This document shows positions 26,032 through 35,039 of a stretch of DNA of 64,000 nucleotides, in pieces (position 1 is the stretch's first letter; every line of letters begins with the position of its first letter). The stretch is from the NCBI GenBank assembly GCA_946040795.1, contig CAMGCK010000002.1:16179-80178 (forward strand), given 5' to 3'. The position numbers were made by a program, and so were the translations under genes. The notes under the pieces were generated by a model that was not told the origin of the DNA, searched no databases, and saw only the letters and a list, made by a program, of their open reading frames with translations. The stretch is from an uncultured Lachnospiraceae bacterium. GTDB taxonomy: Bacteria > Bacillota > Clostridia > Lachnospirales > Lachnospiraceae.

Positions 26032-28368
26032 TTACTTAACAGCAAGCTTTTCGATTTCAGCAAATACGCCCCAGTACGGAGTCAGATCGCCAGGAACGGT
26101 GTCGGTATCGATACGCTGAGAAGAAACAGTTACACAGTCCTTTCTCTGATAGGTCGGGAGTTCAACACCCCAATCAAGAACGATATCGAAGCAGTTCTTG
26201 TAGATAGACTTACGCTCTTCGGTATCAGCACTTGCACGACCCTGAGCAATCAGGCTGTCAAGTTCTGCATCACGAATTGCATAGTGGTTGGAGTTGGTAC
26301 CGGTTACATAGTTTTCGCTGGTGTAAACCTGAGTCATATCCGGGTCTACAGAAGACTGCCATGCAGCAGCCCACATCATAGCGGTATTGCCTTCAAGAGC
26401 ATTGTTCCAAGTAGAGGTTCCTACGTCGTTAACCTGAAGGGTGATGCCAAGCTCAGCCAGTACTTCAGATGCTGCAACTACAACACCGTAAACCGGATGA
26501 TCCTGTTCGCCCTGGCCCGGGATAAGAACTTCATAGGTTTCGGTAACATCAGTGAACTTACCGGCAGCTTCATCATAGGTGAAGCCGGCAGCCTTGAACC
26601 AGGTAATAGCAGCAGCCTTAGCAGCTTCATACTTCTGTTCGTCGGTCATGCCGTCGGTGTAGATCTGATTGCCTTCAGCATCTCTTGAGTATGCAATTTC
26701 GTAGCCTTCATCAGCCGGCTTCGGAGCAGCCCAGGAGGTGTTGGAGATCGGGTACTGAATAACAGATGCACGGTCGCCGTAGTAAGAGTTGATAACCGTG
26801 TCACGATATACAGAGAACAGAGTCATGAAGCCCTTACGAAGAGCCTTGGATGCATCGGAACCAGCATCTTCGCCGACCTTAACAAGTTCGGCAGAGATAC
26901 CGAGGTAACCGTATCCACGGTAGTCAACAAGGTAGGTGGAAATAGTATCGCCGGTCAGCTCGCCGTTGGAGTTGCCATCCTTAATAGCCATCAGAGTGGT
27001 GTTGGAGATAGACGGAGAAGCAACGTCAAAGGAACCGGAAATGATACCCGGAACATAGTCGGAGTCAACAGATTCCTGCATGAGGATGGTTTCGATCTTC
27101 GGAGCGCCAAGATAGTAATCCGGGTTAGCCTTGAAGGTAACGACACCATTGTCATAGCCCTGATATACGTACGGACCGCAGCCCATCGGATCAGAGGTCT
27201 TAGCCTTAACGATAGAAAGGTCACCCTTTACAAAACCGAAGGAGTTGTTATCGTAATCATACAGAGAAGCATCGCCGTACCAGTGCATCGGAGCAACGAT
27301 GAAGCTCATGGAGTAGATTGCGGTAGCATCGTAAGAGGTCATGTGGATGGTCATGGAGTAATCGCCGGTCTTCTGAATACCTGAGATGTTAGCAGCGCCA
27401 TCACCGGTCTTAACACCGATTTCGTAATCAGCGCCAAGAGCAGCCATGGTCAGACCGTAGAGGTCAGAACCTGCAGTCTCAACTTCAACTGCTTCATCAA
27501 CAGTGTCGTAAGCTGCAACGATCTCATTCCAGAAATCTTCATAGGTAGCATCATCATCCAGCTCGTAGCCCCAGTTAGCAGCACATGCAGCAACAGAATC
27601 ACCAGCAGCGTTGTTGCCGTTGGTGATGCAGTAGTCACAGATTTCCTTAGCGAAGTCAGCGCCTGCATTGTTGTTGTAGTAATCCCAGAAGGTGTTGTAC
27701 TGCTCTTCGGTGTAACCGTCATTCTCGGTGTAGCCGTCCGGGCCGGCTGCTAAGATAGCAGCACCGCGAGCTGCCATGCCGGAACGATACTCTTCCATGC
27801 CTTCGATCGGAAGTGCATAGAGGGTAGAAGAACCGTCATAGGTCGGGTCGCAGCATACGTAGATACCGAAGATAACATCATCGATGGTAGCGTTGGTGCC
27901 ATCAGTGAAGTTAACATCGTCACGCATGGTCAGGTTGTAATCTACAGTGCCGTCATCGTTCTGAACGACTTCGATATCACCAATGCCGTTGTAGGTGTAA
28001 TCCGTACCATTGTAGTTGACGGTTTCACCTGCAATACCATTGTTGATAACAGCGCCACCACGATCTGCAGCAAGCAGATAGCCGGTGAACTTTTCTACAA
28101 CCTCACCGTCATAAGCGGTGGTGTAGAAGAACGGGCTGAACTTCTGACCGAAAGTGGAAGTAGCGTATACAAGAGTACCGCCTTCACCTACTTCCGGATC
28201 GTCCGTTTCCGGAGCATCAGTATCTTCAGCCTGGGTAGTAACTTCTTCTTCCTTAGTGGTGGTCTCAGCAGTTGTGGTCTCGTTGTTGCCTTTGGAACCA
28301 CAAGCAGCGAGTGACATTACCATCACTGCAGCGAGAAGCATTGCCAGAATTTTGGAAAACTTCTTCAT
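26032..28368 (-). CDS. oppA: Oligopeptide-binding lipoprotein OppA
   Basis: A 778-residue extracellular solute-binding protein of family 5. It has a signal peptide with lipobox SLAAC (Cys23), a Thr/Glu-rich linker (about 25-60), and the SBP core (YNLTMRDDVNFTDGTNATID; MGCGPYVYQGYDNGVVTFKAN). It is over 200 residues longer than typical OppA. The extra part, around residues 175-310, is rich in Ala, Asp and Tyr. First gene of the opp operon, it binds peptides and hands them to OppB/OppC. AGGAGG lies upstream of the ATG. Confidence 0.94.
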   Translation of the reverse strand: MKKFSKILAMLLAAVMVMSLAACGSKGNNETTTAETTTKEEEVTTQAEDTDAPETDDPEVGEGGTLVYATSTFGQKFSPFFYTTAYDGEVVEKFTGYLLAADRGGAVINNGIAGETVNYNGTDYTYNGIGDIEVVQNDDGTVDYNLTMRDDVNFTDGTNATIDDVIFGIYVCCDPTYDGSSTLYALPIEGMEEYRSGMAARGAAILAAGPDGYTENDGYTEEQYNTFWDYYNNNAGADFAKEICDYCITNGNNAAGDSVAACAANWGYELDDDATYEDFWNEIVAAYDTVDEAVEVETAGSDLYGLTMAALGADYEIGVKTGDGAANISGIQKTGDYSMTIHMTSYDATAIYSMSFIVAPMHWYGDASLYDYDNNSFGFVKGDLSIVKAKTSDPMGCGPYVYQGYDNGVVTFKANPDYYLGAPKIETILMQESVDSDYVPGIISGSFDVASPSISNTTLMAIKDGNSNGELTGDTISTYLVDYRGYGYLGISAELVKVGEDAGSDASKALRKGFMTLFSVYRDTVINSYYGDRASVIQYPISNTSWAAPKPADEGYEIAYSRDAEGNQIYTDGMTDEQKYEAAKAAAITWFKAAGFTYDEAAGKFTDVTETYEVLIPGQGEQDHPVYGVVVAASEVLAELGITLQVNDVGTSTWNNALEGNTAMMWAAAWQSSVDPDMTQVYTSENYVTGTNSNHYAIRDAELDSLIAQGRASADTEERKSIYKNCFDIVLDWGVELPTYQRKDCVTVSSQRIDTDTVPGDLTPYWGVFAEIEKLAVK

Positions 28369-28433
28369 GTTTTTTCCTCCTCATTATTTTATGTTACAAC
28401 AGCACTATGCTGTTACAACCGATGTAAAAGCTT

Positions 28434-29021
28434 TCAGCCCTCTTCCGGACCGCTGCCCTCTTCCTCCACAGGCACGGCGCTCTTCTCCTCCGGAAGTTCC
28501 TCCGTGGAAAGAAGATCACGCTTCTTAAATAAGAAGAAAGACGATGTAAAGATCAGGACGGTCAGCACATAATAGAGAATGTCTCTTCCCGTATCGTGAA
28601 CCAGAATACTGTATACCACATGGCCGATGAGTGCTGCCCCCGAAAGGATCAGGGATGCCAGTGTTACCACACGATAGCGGTTTGTGACCTTGTCCCGATG
28701 TTCCCGCGTCATCTTCTCTCCTGCCCGGATCAGGCGGAGTGCCGACGCCCCCATAAAGATCAGCGGAAGCATCATGACCGCAAGCGGAACCATGGTATAC
28801 CAGTTATGGGAGCAGGGCGCGTTGATAAACAGGATCAGAACATAGGACAGAAAAATAACAGCGGACAAAGACAGATACAGAGCTTTGATCTTCTTAATGT
28901 TGTCCGCATGCACAAATCCGAAATATCTGCCGTTGTACACTGCGCGTGTGATCAGTTTCTTCCGGACCGGGTCGTAATCTTCCACGATCACATAGTCCTT
29001 CACATACTTTTTTGAGTCCAT
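28434..29021 (-). CDS. Uncharacterised four-helix membrane protein
   Basis: A 195-residue protein. Residues 1-45 are soluble and charged, four hydrophobic segments follow (about 47-66, 74-94, 117-138, 146-162), and the tail is strongly acidic (EELPEEKSAVPVEEEGSGPE). No family is recognised. It has its own promoter (TTGAAA-17-TATAAT at 29049-29077) and lies upstream of oppA, 65 bases away, so it could be read together with opp. Confidence 0.75.
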   Translation of the reverse strand: MDSKKYVKDYVIVEDYDPVRKKLITRAVYNGRYFGFVHADNIKKIKALYLSLSAVIFLSYVLILFINAPCSHNWYTMVPLAVMMLPLIFMGASALRLIRAGEKMTREHRDKVTNRYRVVTLASLILSGAALIGHVVYSILVHDTGRDILYYVLTVLIFTSSFFLFKKRDLLSTEELPEEKSAVPVEEEGSGPEEG

Positions 29022-29048
29022 AGTACTCCCTTGGCTAAAAGTGTTCTA

Positions 29049-29102
29049 ATTATATCAAATGAAAAAGGGAATTTCAAGTACTGAAAGCCCCCTTTTTCAT
29101 TC
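29049..29102 (-). promoter_or_regulatory. Promoter overlapping a terminator hairpin after the GH43 gene
   Basis: On the minus strand an 11-bp stem ATGAAAAAGGG/CCCTTTTTCAT, 20-base loop, lies past the GH43 stop. Inside it begins a consensus promoter: TTGAAA (29072-29077), 17 bases, TATAAT (29049-29054), reading into the membrane-protein gene. The stem ends in T-rich sequence and can serve as the GH43 terminator. Confidence 0.75.
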
Positions 29103-29131
29103 TGTGGTCACATTTTTTCACTATTTCGTGG

Positions 29132-29980
29132 TCACTTTGTTGTTATCTTGTCACCATCATCCCAGATCTCAAGGAATAAAGGACGTTCATCCGGCGTATT
29201 ATTAGGCTGATGGATGGAAAGCAGCAGCTGGCCTTCCGGCCCTTCAAAGATCATGCCGTGACCGCCGTCCTTCTTGAACAGCGGCTCTTCCATCTGATGC
29301 CAGGGGCCCAGAATACCGCCCTCTGATTCCGCGTAGCCGATGGCATAGCCTTCATACCCATGCGTGGACCAGAGCATCAGGAGCTTGCCGCTCTTTGTGG
29401 TATACAGGAACGGGCCGTCCGTGACATGATTCTCATCCTCCTGCTTGTTCCAGGGCGCTTCCGACGCACGGAACAGAAGAACCGGCTCGCCTGCCGGCGC
29501 CATCAGGTCCTCTGTCAGCGGCATCGCATGGATCTCGCCGTCCTTGACCTGCAGCCACTCGTGGCAGAATACCATGTACGGCTTTCCGTCTTCCACATAC
29601 AGCGTGCCGTCCAGGCATTCCCAGTCGGGCGGTGTAATGGGAAATTCCGTCATGAGTTCGTACGGTCCCAGCGGATCATCGGCCTTCATGATCTGTGTGC
29701 CGCGCGCACGGTCATCGGACTTGAAGGACGCAAACAGATAATATGCGCCGTTGTAAACGTGCATCTCAGCTGCCCAGAACTGTCTGTCCGCCCAGAAATC
29801 AGGACCCGGACGGAAGATCGGGAACGGGCCTTCCCAGTTCTTAAGGTCCTCACTCACCCACGCATCAAAGCCGTTGGGTCTTCCGCCCCAGGTGGTTGCG
29901 CCGATGGTGCCCGTCATATAATACCTGCCGCCATCTGCCAGAACGAACGGATCGCGGATATGGATTTCATTGGTTTTCAT
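29132..29980 (-). CDS. Glycoside hydrolase family 43-like enzyme
   Basis: A 282-residue five-bladed propeller glycosidase without a signal peptide, so cytoplasmic. It shows HIRDPFVLADGGRYYMTG (base Asp), AAEMHVYNGAYYLFASF, ECLDGTLYVEDG, MVFCHEWLQ (possible acid Glu) and VTDGPFLYTTKSGKLLML. GH43 enzymes act on arabinose- or xylose-containing oligosaccharides; the substrate here is unknown. The GTG 12 bases upstream is less likely than the ATG at 29980, which follows TGAGGAATAAT. A paralogue lies at 44416. Confidence 0.88.
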   Translation of the reverse strand: MKTNEIHIRDPFVLADGGRYYMTGTIGATTWGGRPNGFDAWVSEDLKNWEGPFPIFRPGPDFWADRQFWAAEMHVYNGAYYLFASFKSDDRARGTQIMKADDPLGPYELMTEFPITPPDWECLDGTLYVEDGKPYMVFCHEWLQVKDGEIHAMPLTEDLMAPAGEPVLLFRASEAPWNKQEDENHVTDGPFLYTTKSGKLLMLWSTHGYEGYAIGYAESEGGILGPWHQMEEPLFKKDGGHGMIFEGPEGQLLLSIHQPNNTPDERPLFLEIWDDGDKITTK

Positions 29981-29995
29981 ATTATTCCTCACTTT

Positions 29996-30028
29996 TCAAA
30001 ATACGGCACCCGGGAAACCAAGGTGCCG
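29996..30028 (-). terminator. Terminator after codB
   Basis: CGGCACC (30028-30022) and GGTGCCG (30010-30004) form a GC-rich stem with an 11-base loop, followed by TATTTTG on the minus strand. It separates the permease unit from the GH43 gene. Confidence 0.75.
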
Positions 30029-30060
30029 CATGATCATTGTTTCAGCAGATCCGGAATCCC

Positions 30061-31302
30061 TTACTTCTTTTTGGAAACAACAGTACCGATTCCGTAGCAT
30101 ACCGCTGCGACTGCCATGCCGTTTATAGAAGCAATCCCCCACTTCAGCAGGTTTGCGACAACTGCGCCGAGGATCACACCGATAACCGCGAACCAGTTGA
30201 CCTGCTTCAGTTCCGTTTCTTCTTCGTAATTCTTCTTATTTACAAAGTAGTCCAGGATCAGGATCAGACCGATGGGCGGCAGCGTGCAGTTCAGGATGTT
30301 CAGCCAGCTGCAGAAATTCCAGTAAAGCCAGATTGCAGTGACTGTGCCGAGGATACCGCCGATGAGTACCATCGTCTTCTTCTTGACGCCGAAGATGTTT
30401 GCAAGGCCGAGGCCGCTTGAGTACAGTGCATTGTCATTGGTGGTCCAGATGTTAAGGCCCAGTACCAGAACTGCCAGATAGAACAGGTTCAGGTTGACCA
30501 TGACTTCAAAGATATCATTACCGCCGACGAATACATAGGAAACAGCACCGAAGAAGAACATCAGGGAGTTGCCGATGAAGAACGCCACGACGGTTACCCA
30601 GAAGCCCACATGGCCGTTCTTTGCGTAACGGGTGAAGTTCGGGGTTGCGGTACCGCCGGAAACGAAGGAACCGATGACAAGGCCCGCGCCGGTAACAATG
30701 CCCAGACCGCCTGCTTCCTTGGCAAACTGCTGTGCCAGAGAGCCGTCACCTCTTACTACTGCCATGACCATGGCGATGGTACCGAGGATCGCAACGCAGG
30801 GAACGGCGATGTAGCTGACGATAGTCAGGGACTTGATGCCGAAGTACGCGGAAGCGGTCATCAGAATACCGGCAACGATAACAAGTGCCCACTGAACGCC
30901 GACGCTGCCGCCAAAAAGCTCATTGGCAACCGGGATCGCGAACATTGCAACACCTACGCCGAACCAGCCGATCTGCGTAAAGCTGATCATGGCTGACGGA
31001 AGCCAGGAGCCCTTGATACCGAATGAACGGCGGGCCAGAAGATCCAGGCTGAGGCCGGTCTTTGCGCCGACAAGGCCCAGAAGGCCGGTATAAAGGCCCA
31101 GGATCAGACCGCCCAGAAGCAGGGAGCCGATGAATCCCGGAAGATCAAGACCGGCTGCAAGCTGCTGGCCGACCCACATGCTGGCTGAGAAGAAAGTAAA
31201 GCCGAGCATGATCATGAACATCGTCAGAAGGCTTCTGCGTTCCGACTGCGGTACGGGCGCGTTTTCATAGTCCGCGCTGTGATTCTTTTCATTGGATGCC
31301 AT
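30061..31302 (-). CDS. codB: CodB-type nucleobase permease (NCS1 family)
   Basis: A 413-residue membrane protein with about 12 hydrophobic helices. Visible are SMWVGQQLAAGLDLPGFIGS, GLSLDLLARRSFGIKGSWLP and SFTQIGWFGVGVAMFAIPVA, the NCS1 cytosine-permease pattern. It imports cytosine or a related base by cation symport. No cytosine deaminase (codA) is nearby; instead, a phosphoribosyltransferase-like gene lies upstream in the same direction, so the imported base may be activated by that enzyme. Confidence 0.88.
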   Translation of the reverse strand: MASNEKNHSADYENAPVPQSERRSLLTMFMIMLGFTFFSASMWVGQQLAAGLDLPGFIGSLLLGGLILGLYTGLLGLVGAKTGLSLDLLARRSFGIKGSWLPSAMISFTQIGWFGVGVAMFAIPVANELFGGSVGVQWALVIVAGILMTASAYFGIKSLTIVSYIAVPCVAILGTIAMVMAVVRGDGSLAQQFAKEAGGLGIVTGAGLVIGSFVSGGTATPNFTRYAKNGHVGFWVTVVAFFIGNSLMFFFGAVSYVFVGGNDIFEVMVNLNLFYLAVLVLGLNIWTTNDNALYSSGLGLANIFGVKKKTMVLIGGILGTVTAIWLYWNFCSWLNILNCTLPPIGLILILDYFVNKKNYEEETELKQVNWFAVIGVILGAVVANLLKWGIASINGMAVAAVCYGIGTVVSKKK

Positions 31303-31382
31303 TTGTTACTCCTCTTTTCTTTTTTATTTCAAACCACGCGCCGCGCTCCTACCCTGCCCGGCTGCAGTTCTTTTACAAGATC

Positions 31383-32483
31383 TTATACAATAATGTACTT
31401 TTTCAGCGCAGCCGTGAATTCACTGATGCGTTTCCCCGCAATCGCCTTCAGCGTGACGCCCTCAAGCGAAGCAATGTAACCCTTCTCCTGCATGTACAGG
31501 AAGCGGCACATTTCCTCATCCAGATAGCCGTAGTGACTGTCCTCCACCCAGTCTTCATAGGAAATCTCCGTGCTGTGACCCAGTTTTTCCTCCAGAAGCG
31601 CATGGAAATCGATCCCGTCCGCCCGCTTCAGGATCCCGTTCCAGAACTCCAGCACCTCTTCGATGTGCTCTGCGATCTCATACCGGCGCGCGCCGCCATC
31701 ATAGATCGTGCACTTTTCAAACAGCGTGTCGCGCTTACTCAGCGTCTCTCTGCGGTATGCCGGAGCGATGATGCCGTCCTTCCAGTAAAAATCAATGTTG
31801 GCGCGGTTAATGCCGGAAACGCCCTTGTTGCCGGGTTCGTAGCAGTTAAAGATGCCTTCGTAATATACAACGATAAAGCCTTCAAACTTCGGCCAGTATT
31901 CGCGGATCTCCTTTGTCATCTTCTCGGTAAGCTCAATGCCCTTCTTTCCGCCGATGGTAAAGATCACAATGTTGCGAAGGGACGCGTTATGCGCTCTGTA
32001 ATAGTCCACCACATGACGGAAGCAGTAAGCCAGGGTGTCACCGCTGGCGATGATATCGCCGATGAGCAGTGTGCTTCCCGGTACCGCGGTCATCTTATTA
32101 TATTTGACGTCCAGCCCCGTGACCGCGCCCGTACCATCAAAAACCCGCTCACATGACAGGAAACTGATGTCATGAACGCGAATATGTTCACGGTAGCAGC
32201 TCTCCTCGAGCGGGTAGTTAAGAGCCCCTCTTAAAATAGAGAGGATATTGGCATTGGTGATTTTCTTCTGTTCCTTCAGATGATGCATCATCTGAGAGGT
32301 CGCTCCCACCAGGGACTCGTAGACTTCATAGCCCACGACTTCAGGTGTATTCAAAAGCTTACGCGTCTCCGCTTCGGAAAGAATATAATATTCATTCAGA
32401 TAATCGCCGCCCTGAAGCTTATAGCAATCCACACCGAGATCGGAAAACTCGGGTACGATCTTCACATTTTTCCAGGAATTCAT
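31383..32483 (-). CDS. Phosphoribosyltransferase-like protein
   Basis: A 366-residue protein with a PRTase core: NILSILRGALNYPLEES, then TLLIGDIIASGDTLAYC, which resembles the PRPP-binding loop but lacks the usual second acidic residue. The region beyond residue 230 has no recognised domain. It is longer than ordinary salvage PRTases (about 200). Given codB 80 bases downstream on the same strand, it may convert an imported base to a nucleotide, or be a related regulator. The ATG at 32483 follows GGAGAGAAGT; the frame opens 36 bases earlier without a good site. Confidence 0.7.
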   Translation of the reverse strand: MNSWKNVKIVPEFSDLGVDCYKLQGGDYLNEYYILSEAETRKLLNTPEVVGYEVYESLVGATSQMMHHLKEQKKITNANILSILRGALNYPLEESCYREHIRVHDISFLSCERVFDGTGAVTGLDVKYNKMTAVPGSTLLIGDIIASGDTLAYCFRHVVDYYRAHNASLRNIVIFTIGGKKGIELTEKMTKEIREYWPKFEGFIVVYYEGIFNCYEPGNKGVSGINRANIDFYWKDGIIAPAYRRETLSKRDTLFEKCTIYDGGARRYEIAEHIEEVLEFWNGILKRADGIDFHALLEEKLGHSTEISYEDWVEDSHYGYLDEEMCRFLYMQEKGYIASLEGVTLKAIAGKRISEFTAALKKYIIV

Positions 32484-32696
32484 ACTTCTCTCCTTCTCCG
32501 GACGATGCGTCCTTCCCATCGGAAGTCGGCTTTCTGCATCCGGCCGTTTTACTCATTTCCGTAAATTTTACTACAACGCCTCCCCCTCCGTCAATCCATA
32601 TTTTGCCATCTCAGCACCTTTTGTCCCTACATTTAGTGTTTTTCTGTTTTTCCCTGTCCGTTCCCAAAATTCCGCATAAATCTTCGATGAACCGCC

Positions 32697-32724
32697 TTGA
32701 CTTTACTTTTTCCAGTGCTATAAT
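32697..32724 (+). promoter_or_regulatory. Promoter of thrS
   Basis: TTGACT (32697-32702) and TATAAT (32719-32724) are separated by 16 bases, reading right into the T-box leader. Start of transcription near 32731. The phosphoribosyltransferase unit diverges from here on the other strand. Confidence 0.85.
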
Positions 32725-32730
32725 TAAAGG

Positions 32731-32990
32731 AACTAACGGCAATGAAGGAGACCGATTCCGGAGGCCCCGTTCAAAGAGAGATGTGTCATTGGCTGGAAGC
32801 ACATCGGACGGGACCGGATGACACCACTCCGGAGCCGGTACGCGAGAAAGCATCCGCGCAAGCGTACCCGTCCGCCCGCGTTACAGGGCATTCGAGTGAA
32901 AGATCAAGGTGGAACCGTGCTTAACCTGTTCCGTAAAACGGAACTTATCATACCAAGCACCCTTGGAGAAGATCCGGGGGTGCTTTTTTG
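32731..32990 (+). promoter_or_regulatory. T-box riboswitch of thrS
   Basis: The leader contains the conserved T-box AAGGTGGAACCGTGC (32906-32920). It is followed by a terminator AAGCACCC/GGGGTGC with six Ts (32955-32989). AAGG...GTGCTT can pair with AAGCAC-CCTT to give the antiterminator. Uncharged tRNA-Thr should stabilise the antiterminator and turn on thrS. A stem I region occupies about 32735-32870. An ACC at 32823-32825 is one possible threonine specifier, but I cannot place it with certainty. Confidence 0.9.
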
Positions 32991-33074
32991 TTTGCGTTTC
33001 TGCCTTTGCAGAATGCCTGAGTATTTCCGGAAACTCTTAAGTATTTTTCGCAGAATAAGAAAGGAACAAGCAAC

Positions 33075-34862
33075 ATGAAAATCATCTACAAAGACGGCAC
33101 CGTGGCAGAATGCCCGGCAGAAGAGGTACAGCACGTCTTAAGACACAGCGCTGCACACATCATGGCACAGGCCATTCAGCGTCTCTATCCGGAAGCAGAC
33201 TTTGCTTACGGTCCGGCAACGGAAAAGGGCTTCTACTACGATGTAGACCTGGGCGATAAAAAACTCTCTGATGAAGATCTTCTTGCCATTGAAAAAGAGA
33301 TGAAGAAGATCGTCAAGGAAAACCTGCCCATCAAGCCCTTCATTCTGGGCCGCGATGAAGCGGTTAAGCTCATGCAGGAGCGTCACGCCAAGTATAAGGA
33401 AGAGCATATCAACGACCTGGATCCGGACGCAGTCATCTCCTTCTATCAGCAGGGCGATTACATCGACATGTGCGTAGGCCCGCACATCTGCTACACCAAG
33501 GCTTTAAAGGCCTTCAAGATCACCCAGCAGAGCGGCGCTTACTGGAAGAACGATGCCAATAACAAGATGCTCACCCGTATCAACGGTGTTGCTTTTGCAA
33601 CCCAGGAAGAGCTTGAAGAGTACGAGCGTCAGCAGGAAGAAGCACGTCAGCGCGACCATCGTAAGATCGGTAAGGAAATGCGCCTGTTCATGACCGATGA
33701 CCTCATCGGCAAGGGCCTTCCGATGTTCCTTCCGAAGGGCTACACCGTATGGCAGGAGCTTGAAAACTACATCAAGGAGAAGGAACGCCGCCTGGGTTAC
33801 CAGCACGTCATGACGCCGTGTGTCGGTACCGTTCAGCTGTATGAAACCTCCGGTCACTGGGCACATTACAAGGAAAACATGTTCCCGGCCATGGAAGTGG
33901 AGGGTGAAAGCTTTGTTCTTCGTCCGATGAACTGCCCGCACCACATGATGATCTACGCAAATCGCCCGCACTCCTATCGTGACCTGCCGCTTCGTATCGG
34001 TGAGATCGCGCACGACTTCCGTTTTGAGTCCTCCGGTACCTTAAAGGGCATCGAGCGCGGCCGTCACTTCTGCCAGAACGACGCGCATCTGTTCGTTACC
34101 CCGGAACAGATCAAGGACGAGGTTTCACGTGTTGTTGACCTGATCTTTGACGTATACAAGGATTTCGGCATTGAAAATTACCGCTGCGTTCTGTCTCTTC
34201 GTGACCCGGCCGATACCGTCAAGTATCATCCGGATGATGAGATGTGGGACAAGGCCGAAAACGCGCTTCGAGAAGTTCTGAATGCCCTGGGCATCGACTA
34301 CACCGAAGAGATCGGTGAGGCTGCATTCTACGGTCCCAAGCTGGACGTAAACGTTACTCCGGCAGTCGGTGCGGAGTATACCCTCTCCACCTGCCAGCTG
34401 GACTTCTGTCTGCCGGCCAAGTTCGACTTAAAGTACATCGATTCCGATGGTCAGGAAAAGACGCCGGTCGTTCTGCACCGCGCTATCCTGGGCTCTCTGG
34501 ATCGTTTCATGGCCTTCATCATTGAAGAGACCAAGGGTAAATTCCCGGTATGGCTCTCTCCGCTGCAGGTCAAGGTCCTTCCGGTTTCCGAAAAGACTCT
34601 GGACTATGCTACGGAAGTTTATGACAAGATCATGGATGCAGGCATTCGCGTACAGCTGGATGACCGCAACGAGAAGATCGGCTACAAGATCCGTGAAGCT
34701 CAGCAGGTCGATCGTGCCAACTACATGCTGATCCTGGGCGCAAAGGAAGTTGAGAGCGGCGTTGTTTCCGTTCGTGATCGCGATACCCTGGAGACCACGG
34801 AAATGACTCTCGACGCATTCATCGAGAAGGTCAATGAGGAGATCAACAGCCGTAAGCGTTGA
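33075..34862 (+). CDS. thrS: Threonyl-tRNA synthetase (lacking the TGS domain)
   Basis: A 595-residue class II synthetase. The editing domain has HSAAH (24-28) and CVGPH (zinc-like editing site). The catalytic domain has the motif 2 region FRFESSGTLKGIERGRHFCQ and the zinc Cys of MNCPHHMM, and an anticodon-binding domain follows (QVKVLPVSEKTLDYATEVYD). Family members are usually about 640 residues. Only 20 residues precede the editing domain, so the N-terminal TGS domain is missing. The ATG has AAAGGAACAAGCAAC upstream, so this start is probably right. Confidence 0.97.
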   Translation: MKIIYKDGTVAECPAEEVQHVLRHSAAHIMAQAIQRLYPEADFAYGPATEKGFYYDVDLGDKKLSDEDLLAIEKEMKKIVKENLPIKPFILGRDEAVKLMQERHAKYKEEHINDLDPDAVISFYQQGDYIDMCVGPHICYTKALKAFKITQQSGAYWKNDANNKMLTRINGVAFATQEELEEYERQQEEARQRDHRKIGKEMRLFMTDDLIGKGLPMFLPKGYTVWQELENYIKEKERRLGYQHVMTPCVGTVQLYETSGHWAHYKENMFPAMEVEGESFVLRPMNCPHHMMIYANRPHSYRDLPLRIGEIAHDFRFESSGTLKGIERGRHFCQNDAHLFVTPEQIKDEVSRVVDLIFDVYKDFGIENYRCVLSLRDPADTVKYHPDDEMWDKAENALREVLNALGIDYTEEIGEAAFYGPKLDVNVTPAVGAEYTLSTCQLDFCLPAKFDLKYIDSDGQEKTPVVLHRAILGSLDRFMAFIIEETKGKFPVWLSPLQVKVLPVSEKTLDYATEVYDKIMDAGIRVQLDDRNEKIGYKIREAQQVDRANYMLILGAKEVESGVVSVRDRDTLETTEMTLDAFIEKVNEEINSRKR

Positions 34863-34908
34863 TCGCACTGCCTGCTGCAGGCATTTCAGACAATCAAAAG
34901 GTAATACA

Positions 34909-34937
34909 GGCGTCCTCCGTATGGAGGGCGCTTTCTA
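34909..34937 (+). terminator. First terminator after thrS
   Basis: GCG-T-CCTCC, GTAT loop, GGAGG-G-CGC pair over 9 bp with one T-G, followed by TTTCT. It lies about 50 bases beyond the thrS stop. A second, stronger terminator follows. Confidence 0.7.
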
Positions 34938-34989
34938 AAAACAAAATAGAAAATCACCGCAAGACGCACGCGGCGGCTTTGCGGGGCAT

Positions 34990-35039
34990 AAAAAGGCTGA
35001 CTGCCGGAAGAATAACGCTTCCCTGCAGTCAGCCTTTTT
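34990..35039. terminator. Strong bidirectional terminator between thrS and the rhamnosidase
   Basis: AAAAAGGCTGACTGC and GCAGTCAGCCTTTTT pair over 15 bp, with an inner GGAAG/CTTCC loop. A- and T-runs on the two flanks let it stop both thrS (plus) and the convergent rhamnosidase operon (minus), whose TGA touches the stem. Confidence 0.93.

Noticed and set aside
32565..32730. Possible small gene between the phosphoribosyltransferase gene and the thrS leader
   Set aside because: The T-rich stretch holds no frame with a ribosome-binding site; it reads as the divergent promoter region.
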